NCBI GenBank assembly: GCA_039000515.1
Contig: JBCFYV010000589.1
Span: 124,001-188,000, forward strand
Direction: 5' to 3'
Source: Timema cristinae
Lineage: Eukaryota; Arthropoda; Insecta; Phasmatodea; Timematidae
DNA: 64,000 nt
A program made the translations under genes and the position numbers. The notes beneath the pieces are model-generated. The model worked only from the letters and a program-made list of their open reading frames with translations, had not been told where the DNA came from and made no database searches. This document shows positions 43,894-58,829 of this stretch, piece by piece (position 1 is the stretch's first letter; every line of letters starts with the position of its first letter).

Positions 43894-44909
43894 AGATTCA
43901 AATATTTGATGACTTGAAGGAAAGAAGAAAATTCTGGGAGTTGGAAGTCTAAGTTCACTGACAAACGGAACGGACCTGTTGTAGGACAGAACACCTAATG
44001 ATAAGATAAAAATAAGATGTTGTTGGTCCAACAGACATTTACCTAAGTTTTGAATTCAATGCATCTAAGCCAATGTTAAAAACTAATATAAATACATAAC
44101 TTAGGCAAGTACATTATTACAAATACCAGAAAACCTAAGTAAACATTGGTTATGTATGTTTTCTTGGTATATCAATAGTGAATATGAATATAATAATAGT
44201 TCTGTTACTAAACCAACTGAATTGGCTCAACTACACATTTCGGGAATGATGCGTAGGCACATTATCATAGAGAATACTCTATTTCACTTTAGATACCAAT
44301 CATTAAAAATGTAATACTATCATAAAACTAAGTTACTCACAGGAAAATGGCTAATCCAGTGATAGGAGCTACTGCAATTATATTTGTATGATATGTAAGT
44401 TACATAGTAGAGCAACAATACATGTTGTTAGATCCATAATCCCTTACAATGACATATTATACTATAAAAGTCAGATCAGCGATACGCTTTATCCGTTATG
44501 TTTTAGCCTTTTTTCATTCTTATATTACAATTTTTAGATATCTTATTCACTTTACTATACACCAAAGAGTCCATAGACGTGATAGACGCCAAAATTTAGA
44601 AACTTTTAATAAATGTTACATCCAAACAAAACTCGATAAAACATTGCCCAAATCATTTTAAAATTTTTGAATTTATTTAAATACAACATCTATGTAAATC
44701 TTGACAATTTTTACATGTAACTTTCCCATGATCCTGCACACTTGACAGATGATGTCATCCTGTGATGCTCTAAATTACACTAATGATCCTGCACAATAAA
44801 ATAGATATGAATGATATTATTGTATGATGTGAACCACACATGTTCAATTAGACATTGAATAGTTTATTTCATTTAGAACTAAAATTTAATTTACCAACAT
44901 AATATGAAA

Positions 44910-45229
44910 GGTTAGGTTAAGTTGGATTGGGAAAGTGTCATAATAATGAACAAATAGGTTAAGTTGTGTTTAGAAAGTGTCATAATAATGAATGGTTAGG
45001 TTAAGTTGGGTTGGGAAAGTGTCCTAATGAATGGTTATGTTAAGTTGGGCTGAGTCGGGTAAATGTCATAATTAGGTTAATTTGGGTTGTTAAAAAGTCA
45101 TAATGAATGGTTAGGTTAAGATGGGTTGGTAAAAAGTCATATAATGAATGGTTAGGTTAAGATGGGTTGGGAAAAAGTCATGTAATGAATGGTTAGGTTA
45201 ACTAAGATTGGCAAACTGTCATAATAATT
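44910..45229 (+). repeat. GGTTAGGTTAAG minisatellite, second copy
   Basis: Same eight units as 13396-13715. Confidence 0.85.
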
Positions 45230-45745
45230 AATATTTTAAGCTACTGGTAGGCTGAGTGTTCTTGTTATTTTCATGACATCATCAATAATATGTTTAAGAG
45301 GTTTTACACGTCTCCTAGAATTCGGTCACTATGGATACTTGATCATCTAGATTGAGTCAAATCACTTGAAGTTAAATTTACTAAGAAGTAAAGTTAATTG
45401 TGGTCATTGTAGACTATTTTATGCCTTTTGGAGGACAGTAAATTCTATTTGGAGTTTAGTGTGATGTGTACAAATTGTTCTAGAATTCTAGAACAGCAGC
45501 TTAGGTGAGTCAAACTTTTTATTTAATTTTATTTTTTATGGTTCAAATTTATTCTGTGTTTTTCTGTTTGGAAAAATGTATGCCTGATTTGAATATTTTA
45601 AGAAATAAATGGCCAATAATGGGACAAATATAGTGTAATTTATTAGTGAATGGCACAGTGGACTAAGTCGAGTAATCACCATAGTGGTTAGGTTAAATTA
45701 GGTTGTAGAGGCATCTGAATAATATATTTTATACATATATTACCT

Positions 45746-46036
45746 TTATTATTATTAGCACCGCGTCTTACTACCCATTCCGGTTACACACACTTACACT
45801 AATGTGTAATGGTAAAGTGATTGTGAGATGAAATGGAGGACCTACAGTTTAACGTGGGATTCGAACCACGGTGGAGGCCTGGCATTCCACACATTCACAA
45901 GTTGTGATTAATACACATATTGTTAGAGGTGAAAGAAGGGTTTGGTAATCAGATAAATCTGTGCCGAGACCGAGGATTGAACCCTGGATCCCCAACACAG
46001 ACATCCGACACCATTACCCCTAGACCGCCAGGTCAC
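45746..46036 (-). mobile_element. SINE family A, second copy of 14231-14520
   Basis: Matches apart from single-base indels. Confidence 0.8.
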
Positions 46037-46900
46037 TTATTTTACCCTTAAAATATATATTACTTTATCTTAATATTTGACTTTTGAGTGAGTCTGTCTG
46101 CTCTACTATGTCTATTGTTCAGTTCTGATCTATCCTTGTTACTTAACTTTGATGTAAAACTGTTATTGGATGTGCAAGTGTGTTCTCCGTTAGATAAGAA
46201 AAGATTGGTTAACCCTTTTCAAGAAATGTTTCTGTTGTGGGAAGCAATGTTTCCCTATAGATAAAAAGGTAATAAAAGAGTATAATTTAAAAAAAAAATA
46301 TAATTAGAAACCACTCAAAACAGTATAGGCCCTACCATTACTACTAGTTAAAGTGGCAGCCCTTCTTGTGAATAGCATCTCTTTCTCATCTTGGTTGATT
46401 GGCCAGCTAGTCTCTCTACTTTTCACGTCATTTATTTGTTTTCGGGTCTGTCCAGCCCTCATAGTGGAAATATAAGTGTTTATCTACATAACATTAAGCT
46501 TATGTTAAGTTTATTTTTATTGATAAAAATAGAGACGCTTGCTTTATCCTCCAAGGGAAACAATTCCTTTGTATAAAGTAGAAGAATGACAATTGTATGT
46601 CAAGTCAACAAATGCAACAAGAACCCTGCCATATCACAATTAATATTTTGAGGCAAAATTTTTCATCCCAGTCTTTCAACAGACAAAAAAATATTGATTG
46701 AAACAGACTCACTCCAACTTTAAGCAGCCTATCAACCAAAAACAAAACTTTTGTTAGACATTTCAACACACAATCATAATATGGAAGTGTTGAGTGGAAA
46801 TTATACTGTTGGCCTTGTTAACTATTTATTGATGTATGTAAAAATATTGATTTAGTGATATGATTAATATTCAAAAAGCAATAAAAGGGTATTATTTAAA

Positions 46901-47180
46901 ATTATTATTATTATTAGCACCGCGTCTTACTACCCATTCGGGTTATACGCACTTACGCTAATGTGTAATGGTAGGGTGATTGTGAGATGAAATGAAGGAC
47001 CTACAGTTTAACGTGGAATCCGAACCATGGTGGAGACCTGGCATTCCCCACATTCACAAGATGTCTTGTCAGAGGTGAAGGAAGGGTTTGGTAATCTGAT
47101 AAATCTGTGCCGGGACCGAGGATTGAACCCCGGCCGCTAGCACAGAAGTCTGACACCTTACCCCAAGACCACCAGGTCAC
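46901..47180 (-). mobile_element. SINE family A, second copy of 15386-15664
   Basis: Matches the first copy. Confidence 0.8.
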
Positions 47181-47229
47181 CTTAAAATAATTGTATTTAT
47201 TGTTTATGAGTGATTAATAATCCCAAAAA

Positions 47230-47466
47230 CCTGCTTTGGTAGTGACATGCTCTCTCAGTAGACAGGACTGCCAATGACAGGGAGGTCAAGGTTCAAATGT
47301 CGGTCAGATTTACTGAGGGTGGTTTTTTCCAATATTGTTTTCCACTTTCCCTCAACGGAAACTCAGGTACACATCTAATATAACCTTCATCCTTTGACAA
47401 TTTGTGTAATTAGTACATCAGTGTATAACCTAAATGTGTAGTTAGATACAGTGTAAAAAAAATCCC
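47230..47466 (+). mobile_element. SINE family B, second copy of 15713-15950
   Basis: Matches the first copy. Confidence 0.55.
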
Positions 47467-50379
47467 AAGTTCCTCGAAGATTTGGTTTTATTCAATGCAT
47501 GTTTTGCGTCACCCCCCTTCTCTCCTTCCACAAAATAGTTTAAACTGAAAAATCAAATAAATTTAAGAACGAGTAAGAGCTTTCAATAAAGGGACCATCA
47601 GCCCAACTAAATACAGTCTATAACCCCATTGTTTCCCTTTGTCCAGATTTGAACGAATGCCACTGGTCACCAAGGAAGATTAATCGGCTCTAAAATATAT
47701 GTAAAGCTTCAGTAGTGCAATTTTACAGATTTATCAACTATATTTGTTCCTGCATCACTTAGGTGAGTTGATTTTGAATTGTTCACAATAACAATTTTTT
47801 TTATAAACTTGACTTTATGCTGGGATCATGTTCAACCTAAAGTTCACTGTCATGTGACAAATGTAACAGTTATGTGTTTTTAAATGGAAGCTACCAGAAT
47901 GCAGTTAACATAATTGCATATGAAGAAATTTAACTTCTATTGCCGATACCACATGCTTCAAATAGCCGATCGCATTGTGACATCAATAGAGCTATTTAGT
48001 ACAGTACTTTATAATGTTTGTTTATGATATGCATACGAATTCTTAGGTACTTCCTTCCCCTAATCCTCGCATTTTACGAATTTTGAAATGTATTCTCTTG
48101 TTACACTTTATTTTATATATCCTAAAGTATCAAAATAATCAAATACACTTGACTTGGTGACTTTACACTTGAGAACGAAGACTGCAACAGACTATTTTAA
48201 CGGCAAAATATCCTTTTCAAACCCTTGAGTTAGCAGAGCTGCTTCTTAGCAATCTTAGAAACTATTTTAAACGCCGTCTATCAGACTTAATTAGCGTAGG
48301 CTACTTACAAATTTTGGTGATTTATTTGCACTGCACGTGACAGATTCTTCAAATTGTCCAACACAACACTAGTTTATGTCTGAACTGTGTGACCAGATTG
48401 TCGGGAGGAAATGAACATTCAACCTTAGCCATCAATTACGTTTATCAGTATTTGCGTTGGCGTGCGTTCAGCCAATAAAAAAACAATATGGATGAACTAC
48501 TAAAATCAAATAATATGAAGTTATTTGGTCTATGACAACAACGCTTGGAAATTTATAGTAATAAATACATAATTATTTTCAATTAAAATCCATTTAAATA
48601 TTTTTTAAATATTGATTTCTTATTTGAAAAACATTAATATGAATTTGACTTTATAGTCATTATTGATGTTTGTTCCTATTGGTTGAAATTATGTTTAACG
48701 ACTTTTCATTGTAGACAGTCTATTTTGTAATTTAATAAAAGCGTAATTAGAGTGCATTTGCGTTTTCGTAGTTGCGAGTCCGACATGCGGGTTTTTGGTT
48801 GTAGACGGGGCATTAATTTAAAAGAGTATATTTTTATATGGTATTTTTTAAAATTTAACATTAGTATTAATGTTAATTCATTTTAAATATAGTGTTTCTA
48901 ATTTCCTTGGTTTGTCAAACTTTTCTTCGGACTTGAGCTGTCTATTTTGTACTAATTTTTAAACGCTCTGAATTAAATTTAATTATCATTTAATAATAAT
49001 CCCAGACCTACTTATCCCTTTTTTATGGACGGAGATGTTTCTCTTTTTTTCACGTTTTTCTATAACAGTGTATTTTTTTATTATGATATTTGGCGAAATG
49101 TTGTTACAACAAAGTATAGATAGAACTATTATTAATTTCACAAATCTTTTTAGTAAATTATTAAATGTATATTTTAAGATAAAGTGAGAGAAAGTATCTG
49201 CAGTGCACCGTACAATTTATTTTATTACTTTTTGTCAATAATAAATTCATGTAAATATTACTAAGTAAAATTTATTATTTTCACTACAAATTTTAAATTA
49301 AATTATGAGAAAAAAATTTGATTCTTCTTAGAGAATTTTATGAAGTTATTTTATTTTGGTGAATTTAAATTGCACAAAATAATATACCTTCTATAATGTG
49401 ACACGATAACACCCAATTAATTGTAACGAAGTTTTGTAGAAAATTAAAATATTCTAGGGACAATATAGAGAAATTTAAGGAGTGGAATAGTTAGAAAACA
49501 GTTTTTTCAAAGCTAACTATTTGGAATATGGGATTTTTTGCCTCATATATTAAGGTTTAAAAATGTTCTGAAAAAAAAATACTGTGGTTGTCCAAGTAGT
49601 TTACGAGAAATGGTGATTATGTATTAGGATTTTCGAGTATTTTTGACCGCGGTAAACATGATTATGCCCGGATTTACCGTTCAAGAAATAACAAATGTAG
49701 TTATATTGCGAGATGGCTGAATAGTATACATTAAGACATTTTCTAAATAAAACCACAGATAAAAATTCTGATTTATATCCATTCTCATAATATCCACAAA
49801 ATTCTGAATTGTATCCATTCTGAATGGTCTCCATTCAGTTTTCAAATAAACTACTTTAACAAGAATCCTGATTTGTATTCACTGTAATTATTTGTAATAT
49901 ATCCGCAACATCTTGAATTGTTTTCCATTCTCAATGGTATCCATTCAGATATTTTCTTAAACAAGCACCACAAATAAAAAGTCTGATTTGTATCTACTAG
50001 AATATTTGGATTATATCAACAAAATGCCTATATTTAATTGTGGTGCCACATGTCTGATAGATGGCAGCAGCAGAGACTCTACTTAACTCAATCCGTGGTT
50101 AATAAAGAGCAGCACTATCTCTATGTTAATATTTTTTTTTAATTAATTATTGTCTTAATTATTTAAACCTAAACTTGATTTTAAATTATTAGACTTGTTT
50201 CTATAAACGCTACATAACTAACTGTGTATAGGTGCTTGTTTATACACTATGATTTATCTATAATTATTATAAATAACACTAGTTTCAATATTGTTGGCAA
50301 CCTTGTATTTAAATACAAAATTATGACAAATTTGACAACAGTAAAGGCACCCGTATCACACGACACTAGCTCGTTAAAG

Positions 50380-51345
50380 CCCGTATCTACAACCGACACT
50401 TGCTTAACTAGAAATCAAGTGTGCTAGCTAGCACTAGATATCTGTATACTAGCTAGTACATGGAAAGGACTATAGTTATTCACACGCTGCTAGTTTGGTA
50501 CTAGGTCAGTGCAAATATTTATCGAACTCAGATTAATTTTGAGTGCAGCAGCTGCATTAATTACTAATAAAGATATCGAAAATTATGAGAGGGAGTGTAG
50601 GAAAAAGAATATAGACGGAATGTTGGGAAAGACGAAATAATGGTCGCAGGATGCTAAATATAAAGCCATTCGGAGGGTTAGGTTAATATACATTCGGGGT
50701 GAAACAAACGTTTAGTATCTCCTAAATTTGTATTCATTTATTTACAATTGTGGTCAGAGGTCCCTAAGCCCATGGGTGTCCAAGTACAGTATCCTTTGAT
50801 AAACAAATGTTCTTTTTTAGGCCTCCCAAAATTTATATTCTAAAAAAAAACCCGCCCAAGGTTGGCATCTATCAAGTTTATTTAGATTAAAATTGGGTCT
50901 GGAACATAGTTTGTCGTTTTAGATGACATGTTTTAAAATTAAATTTTTATAATTAAATATATTTCTCTGTGCCCAATTTGGTATTTTATAAACAAGGTGT
51001 TAAAAAATTTTTGCCAACAACAAAATCACATCGTGACCATTTGGGTCTTTTTTTCCTTTCTACAAACAGTCTCAGGCCCTTAAAATTTTTAACCTTGGAC
51101 TAGGTCGAAACTAGACGAAAATAGCCCGTGTTTTTCCCACAAATAGTAGGTAGCCTACCCCTGGCGAACCAGTAACTTTTTTTAATTCACATGACCAAAG
51201 TAGTAGACTGGTTTTAAGAGCCTAGGGGTTTAATACGGATTTAAGGTGTCGTGTGATAGGGGCTTTAGTACCAAACTAGCAGCGTGGAATACTCAGCCCC
51301 CGTTTCTATCAAACAAAGCTAGTTTTACAGTTCAAGGCGCTAGCT
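50380..51345 (+). mobile_element. Single MITE where the first copy has three
   Basis: The left end (about 50380) matches 18869 and the right part joins directly to sequence matching 21890 onward. The inverted copy, the second direct copy's left part and the inserted SINE are absent. Quality drops sharply within this element. Confidence 0.6.
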
Positions 51346-52239
51346 AACTACAAACTAATAGTAGCTAATTATTTTAACAACCCCATTTTTTTTATTGGAC
51401 TGAACAAAATTTCACATCCACAATAAATTACATCAAAAAACCAACAAAAGAAAAAAAAATGGGGGCCAACAAAAAAACTAGTTCAAAAAAGTTATGGGGG
51501 GAAATGAAAAAAATTTAAAAAAAATTTAAAAATATTTTTAATAAAAAATCCCCAAACCCCTTTTTTTAATTGGGCTTAAATAAAAATTTTTGGAATTTTT
51601 TTCCCAACAGAAATCAAGTGGGTCCAAAAAATTTTAAGTAAAATCCAAAACAAGACACATTTTTTAAGGCGCTCCGGGGACAAATAAAAATTTTTGGGGT
51701 TAAAAAAAAAAAAGTGGGGCCCTGATAAAAAAATCCATTTTCTATATAATCACATAAGTATGCTTTAGGCCTAGGGCGTCAAAATTCAAGCAATTTAAAT
51801 CCTAATTTGGGAATGAACGTTTTTTTTTAAAAAGGAAGATCTTGTATTACAAACTTTTTTAAAAATTTAAAATTTCTTCCCCCGCAAAATATTATGTACA
51901 GGGGAAATCATCCATTTTCAAAGCAACCCCCTTTTAAACTTTTCTTTGGGTTTTAAATTTCTCATAACTTGGAATTTTGTAAAAGTTCAAGACATCGACA
52001 AAAGATTTTTTTATCACAAAAAAAATAGTAAGTTTTTAAAAAAAACTTGAATTAAATTTGGGGGAAAACTGGTTTTGGGAAAATTTTGTCAAAAGTTATA
52101 AAATGTTAGGTTACCCGGGAAATATTCAACTGTATTTTTATTTTCGTCCAAGGAGAACGTTTTGGGTTTTTAAATTGTTGATTTTTTCGGACAGGTAATC
52201 CACCCCCCCCGTCGAACCACAACTTTTATATATTAGTTT

Positions 52240-52475
52240 TTGTAGTGTCAGACTTCTATGCTGGGGGCCCGGGGGTTCAATCCTCGGTCCCGAAAAAGAA
52301 AACCCCCCTAAAAAAACATCTTGTAAATGGGGGGAAACCCCCGGGCCCCTCCGGGGGTTTTTCGGATTCCTTTTTAAAACTGTAGGTCCTTCATTTCATC
52401 TCACAACCCCTTTTTACCATTACACATTAGGTAAGTGCGTAAACCCAACGGGTAGTAAGACGCGGTGCTAAAAAT
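52240..52475 (+). mobile_element. SINE family A, damaged second copy of 22853-23098
   Basis: Box B GGTTCAATCCTCGGTCCCG and tail GGGTAGTAAGACGCGGTGC are recognisable in homopolymer-damaged sequence. Confidence 0.6.
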
Positions 52476-55400
52476 AATAGTTTTTGTAAATTGAATTATT
52501 GTTACTGGGAATTTCTGAAAAAGGTCTTTTTCTTTTTTTTAAAATTTTTTTTGGGGATTGTTTGGAAGAATTTTTCATAATTTAAAATTTGGGTGGTATT
52601 TTAAAAAAGTGGGGTTCATCTACAAAAAATTTAAAAATCAAGACTGGTTTCAAAAAGTCCTAAAAATTTTTTTTAAAATATCTGGATCTTCTTGTAAAGT
52701 CATTTTTTCTCTCTTTTTAAAATTTGACCTCCTAAACCCTGAAAACCTTTTCCCGAGCAGATTGCCCTTTCAGGGGCCCCATTTTCTACATATATCAAAA
52801 TAACATCAAAACTTTTTTTAAAAATCCTATCTTTTTAAAAAATTTTACCCCCTAAACGGGAAAAATTTTTAAAAAAAGGGGAGTATTTTGATTTGGCAAG
52901 ATAAACTCTACACGAAACTTAAAAAAAAGGGTTTATAAATTTTTTTTATAGGCCATTAAGTTAGTAATAAAAAATGGAGGGGTTAGAGCAACATAAATTT
53001 TAAAATCTATTCAATAGAAACAAACATTCTAACAGTTTAAAACTTGTAGTTGTAATGAGGGGCCAAGTATTCTCAATTTAAAATTCCAAGGGAAAATCCC
53101 TTACTTAACTTTATTTATAAAGGGATTGATTTTAATAAATAGATACCCAAATGTAGATTCCTACAAAAAAAAAAATTTTTAAAACACGGAATAAACCTTT
53201 AATAGATAGCAGAGTATCTTGGGTGAGGGTATCAATTTGTATCTTTTTTAAACCATTTAGCCTCGAAATGTCGGGATAATATAATTTAAACCCATGCATG
53301 TAATTATTTCTTTTAAAAATTTTTAAAAAATCTTTTCTTCTTTTAAAAAAAACTTTTTCATTTTTATAAATCAAGAAATAAATTTTTGATTTGGGTTTCC
53401 AGGAAACTGATGTATTTAAATAAATTATAAAAAGTGGATTTTTCCCAGATACATAATATTGTTGTTTTTTTTTATCTATATAAAGATATTTTTTTTTTCA
53501 TATCCCAAAGATAAATTTTATTTAAAAAGAAATTTTTGTTTTTGAATACAAGAAATTTTCAAAATTATATGCTTTTGAAATTTAAAGTTTTATGTTGTGT
53601 TCCCTTCACCCGCCAGTATAACAGTCTCCAAAATTTTTTCATTAAAAAACTCCCCGCTTCTTTAAAAAAAATTTTAAAAAACGCAAATAAAAAATTAGCC
53701 CTTTTAACCATAATCGAAATAAATTTTCTTCGACTCTAAAGTTCTTTTTTTTTAAACTTTGGACAATTTTTAAAACCAGAAATAAGACTATAAGAAATAG
53801 ACCGGGAAGGGTGGGTTCTTCAGGTTTTTCCCCAATATTTATTTTTTATGTATTGGTTGATAAAAATTTTTAGAGCTAAATTTTAAAATTTTTGGGGGGG
53901 AAAAAATAGCTATGCAGTTATCTAGAATAAAAATAAAGTTATAATTAACGTATGTTATTTTTTTATTAAACTTTACCAGTATTAATTTTTCAAGTTTCCC
54001 CCCCTTTGAGTCCAAAAAGGGTCAGCGCGGTCAATTTTTTTCCCCCTCTTCGGAGTCACGAATATTTTTAGAAATTGCGGGATCTATATAATTTAAAAAA
54101 TTATTTTCATAAACGAAAAAAGAATAAAATTTTAAGGGGGCTTTTTTGAAACCCCCAGATTACGATGAATATTTTAGGTTTTTAATTGGCCCTTTTAAAA
54201 AAAAAAAAAGGGGATTTCTCGATTCTGTCTGTCTTGTCCGACTTGGGCTTGAGCCGAGCCCCTTTTACCGAGTGTTGAGACCTGGTATCGGGGTATTTAA
54301 AGGGGGTTTTATAAATGGGCAGTGTTTGGATTATATACACAAACTGTAGTTAAGGGCATTTAAAGAGATTTTTTTTCGAAATCAATGAAAAAAGATTTTC
54401 AAAAAATTTTTGTATCAAACACTTTTTAATTTTAAAAACAAAAGGACGAAACTAATTTTCCAAAAAAATTTTACTTGGAGGTTTTTAACATAGTCAAATG
54501 TAAACCCTTGTTGATAATACCCAAACGCATATATTTGAAAATAGGGAAAATTTTTTATCTTTAAATTTTAAATTGAAAAACTATTAAAATAAAATTTTTT
54601 AAAATTTTTAAATATTTTTTTATAAAACAAAAATTTATAAAGGGATGGGGAAAATATATATTTTTAAAATAGGTATAGGGGAGCGAAAGTTTATTTATTT
54701 GATATAATGTATGGCGTTTTACCTATTATTTTTCCCTGCAAAAATTTTAAAATTTTAAAATTTTGTTTGAATGTTTTTAAACGAGTTTTAGTAATGTTTA
54801 CTTTTTTAGGAAAAAGAGTGAAAGTCTGCCCGGGTGCACCGTGCATTTATTTTTTAAACCAAAAATTAAGAAAAAATATTTTTTTTAAATTAAGATTTTA
54901 TTTTTTTTGATCCTAAAAACTTATAACTTCTGACCGTTACAAAAATATTTTGGTTTTTTTTTTTTCTCTAAAATTTGAAAATTACTTTCGTTTTACCCAA
55001 AAATTTGTTGCATTGGGGTTTTTTATACAATTTTTGAACTTTTAAAAATGGATGAAATTTTTTAAATAACAAGGTGATAACACTTCACACCCTCATCTTT
55101 TTGCACAGCATTTTTTTTTATCAAAATTATTGAAAAACAAAAAGGGCCCGGCCCTTTTTTAATAATATGGAGCAGAATATATTATGATTCCAAATTTTTT
55201 CCATTAATTTAAATTTTTCTTTGGTTAATTTTGTTTATAAAATTAAACCCCGCTGTCCTTGAAAATCCACATATATGTGGAGGGAAATTTGAAATGGAAA
55301 ACCATTTAGGAAAATCCACCTCCAGTCCACCCAACCGAGTTTCTATCTTTAATATTCCCGTTCTCTCTGGTCTAGTTCAAAAAACAGAACTAGCGCTTTA

Positions 55401-58400
55401 AAGTAAACTACCCCTGAGAGCTAAGCACTTTAGCCCATTTTCCTAGGACAAAGATATCAAATCCTTCCTGTGACCCTTTTATCGGTCAGTCAAATTTCCT
55501 TGCCTGAGACAATCCTCCCTGAAAGTTGAACACGCCCAGTTGAGTTTCCTGGGACTATGAAAATTTACCCTTTTCTTAAAGTTTTCAAAATAATATCCAA
55601 AGAACTGAAAACTGAAATTAACACAATTTTCATAAAAAAAATTTTTATATTTATAATTGTATGGGAAAGGGACCCTCCCTAAATGCGGGATATTCATTGA
55701 TTCAAAATTGTTTTGGGGTGTGGTTTTTGACCACAAATTTTTAAAATAAACCCTCTTCTCACCTTGTTTAATCATACCACAGACATTCTCGAATTTTTTT
55801 TTTTTTTTTTAAAAAAAAAAAGGGGAAAAAATGTGATAACTGATAATAGTCCTACCAATGACCGTCTTGGGGGGGGGGAAAACTTTTTAAAAGTTTCCCT
55901 GGATGGGACACAAGTTGGGTGGGCCTTTTGTTTTTTAAAATGGCCCCGGCTCAACAAAAAAAAAAAATTAGTGCTGAAAATAATGTTTTTTTTAGAAAGT
56001 GTTTTAAAAAGGGGGAAGTGATTTTTAAAATTTAAAATTTTTATAGTTGTTAAATATTCCATCCCAAAAATGATACAGTATTTTTTTAAAAACAGACAAT
56101 CTATCTTCCGCCAAATCTTAAATGTTACTTAAATTCAGAAGCATTGTATGTATATAACATCTTGATGATAAAGTAAATACAGACAACCAAAATTTAATTT
56201 TTTTAGTAACAAAGGGGATGGTAATGTAAATACAGACAAAAAACAAAATTTTTTTTTTGTTAAACCAAAATTTTGGGAAAAACATTTTTGTTTTAAAAAG
56301 ATAAATCGGGGGCAAAAGGATCGTATTAATTTATAAAAAACAAAAAAATATATGGCCTTTAGTTTTAAAGAGATAGTATGGGAAAAGGGTTTTTTTTAAA
56401 TATAAAATTTTTTTTTTAAATTTTTTATTTAGGCTTTCTGATTAATATTTATATGTTTATGCATATTTAGTAAGATTTTTTTTGGTTGGCCCCATGGTAT
56501 AAGGTATCCACACTATTGCAAAAGACTATACTGACGAAGACGGTTTAGATTTGGATTTGAATGGGAGGAAGGGTATGCTGGGGGTTTTTTTTTAAATTTT
56601 TTTCCCTCTAAGTAACAAGGGTATAACTTTCAAATTTTTAAAAACCCTCAAAAATTGTTTATTTTACTAAACATAAAAATATATTAAACATCCCCTTTTC
56701 TATCAAATTTTGGGTATTAAAATTTTTAAAAACTGCGTCTCGAAAGGCGTTGTCCGTGACCCCTGTGGTATAAGAATTTATTAACCCCCCCCCCCCCCCC
56801 CCCCCAAAACCCCCCCCCCCACCACCACCACCCCCAAAAAGCTGCCCGTTTCCCCCTGTGGTATCATAAATTTTTAAAAAAACCCCTTTATTCCCCCTTC
56901 CCCCTTTGGGAAATTTTAAAAAAAATGGGGCCTTTTTCCTTGTTACATCTTTAAAGGGGGAAACCCCCGTCAAAAAATTTTACTTTTTAGGGGTTTTTGG
57001 TTTTTTGGGGGGGGGGTTTATTAAAAATAAATAAGGGGGCTTTTAAAAAAAAATAAATCCTTTATTCTCATACTTTTTCAATTTTGGAAAACCTGAAAAT
57101 ACTTTTTGTGTTAAATTACCTACTTACAAAAGCCAAAATTTTTTGTCGCTAATAATTTTGTTAAAAGAAATAAGGGGGCCCGAAGAGAAAATATAAATCC
57201 CCTCATTTTTTTCCCTATCCCCTGGAATTTCGAAAAATCCGACTTAATTTTTGTTACCTTTAAAGGGAACCCCTGTTTCAAAATTTCGTTTTTCCCCAAA
57301 GGGGTTTTGGGTTTGGGGGTTTATGAGTCAGTCCGGGGGGTCAGACTTATAATTATAATATTTAGCAAAAAAAATGAACCCGCATTTACGGGAAAAAAGA
57401 GAATTAAAACCGGGGGAAAAAAACCCAAACCTTTATCCCCGACAGAGATTCGAACCCCAAAATTTTTTTTCCCCACCCCCGGGAAAAGTTGCTCTACGGG
57501 GGGTTTAAAAGCAATTAAAACACAGGGCCCCCCAAAAAGGGGGTTTTAATGTGGGTTTTAATTTGATTGTTTTGGCGATAAAAAGGAAGATAAAAAAATT
57601 CGTTTGGGGGTTATTGATTTAATTTTTTTTAAAAAATTTTTTTCATTTTAAACCTGGAAGAAAATATTTACATTCTTTCTACTCTAATGAATAAAGTGGG
57701 ACTTGTAGTAAGCCAATGAGGGATAAAAATGAAATATTTGGTAAAGGAAGTTAATAAAAGTGTTAGACCCCTTTTAAAAACCTTTTTCTCCTACTACAAA
57801 AATAAAAAATTTTTCCCTTCCCCTTTTAAAATTACAATAGAAAAGGGTATTAAAAATCGCAAAAAAAAATTAAAACCCCGAAAATTTTTAAAATTTTTTT
57901 ACTTTTTTTTGAACCCCAGATCGAAAAAGTAGTTTTTGCAAGTCGTCGTCTGTGTTTAATCTATTGTCTGGCTTTCTGTCCCGGGCTAGACATAAAAATT
58001 TTTAAACATTGGCTAAAAAAATTGTATCTTGTGTTTTATAGAGTTGTACGAGGGTCATTGGAATTGTATATTTTTTGATGTCAAAGGCAGATTGGACAGC
58101 TAAAAAATTTAATACCCAATATTTTGTAATTTAAAACAATAAAAAAGAAAAAAAGAAAAATTTTTAACAATTTAAAAGTATTTTACCTCAAAATTTTTTT
58201 TCCCCGATAGGTGAATCGATCAATCAGTAATTGAAACAATGGTTGTTGAAAGATATTGTTTTTTTTTTAAAAAACTGTAGCCGGATAAAAAAAAAAGGAT
58301 TGACATTATCATATTTAGAAAAAAATGTTTTTCGAAAAACTCTTTTCCTTTGGGGTGATGTCGGAGGGATTCCTAAATTTGCCATGCTGCCTACAAGAAA

Positions 58401-58829
58401 ATATTGTAAAGGACGTCAAATTTTTAAAATTTCCCTATAAAAATAATGCTGACCCAAAAGAATAAAAATTAAAAGTTATATTTAAAAAAAAGATGCCTTG
58501 GGGTTTTACTCACCATTTAAAGATGTTTTTTGGTTTGTTCGCCACGTTTTTAAAAGGGGGAAAAAAATTAAATTTGAGGGGGCTTGACTTCACCCACATC
58601 TTTCGTTACAAATCTGATTAAGAAAAGGTAGAATGGACCGACCTATTGACCCGCTTGCCCTTCAGAGAAGACTAGCGGCCGCCAAAAAAACTTTTTTTCC
58701 CCCCTTTTCCCCAAGCGTTTTCTCCCCCTTTTTCTTTTTTCCCTTTTTCCCCCCCCTTTGTCCCTTTCCTTTCCCCTTTTTTTTTATTTCTGAATTCATC
58801 ACCTATTTTATTTTTTTCCATTAAGCAGT

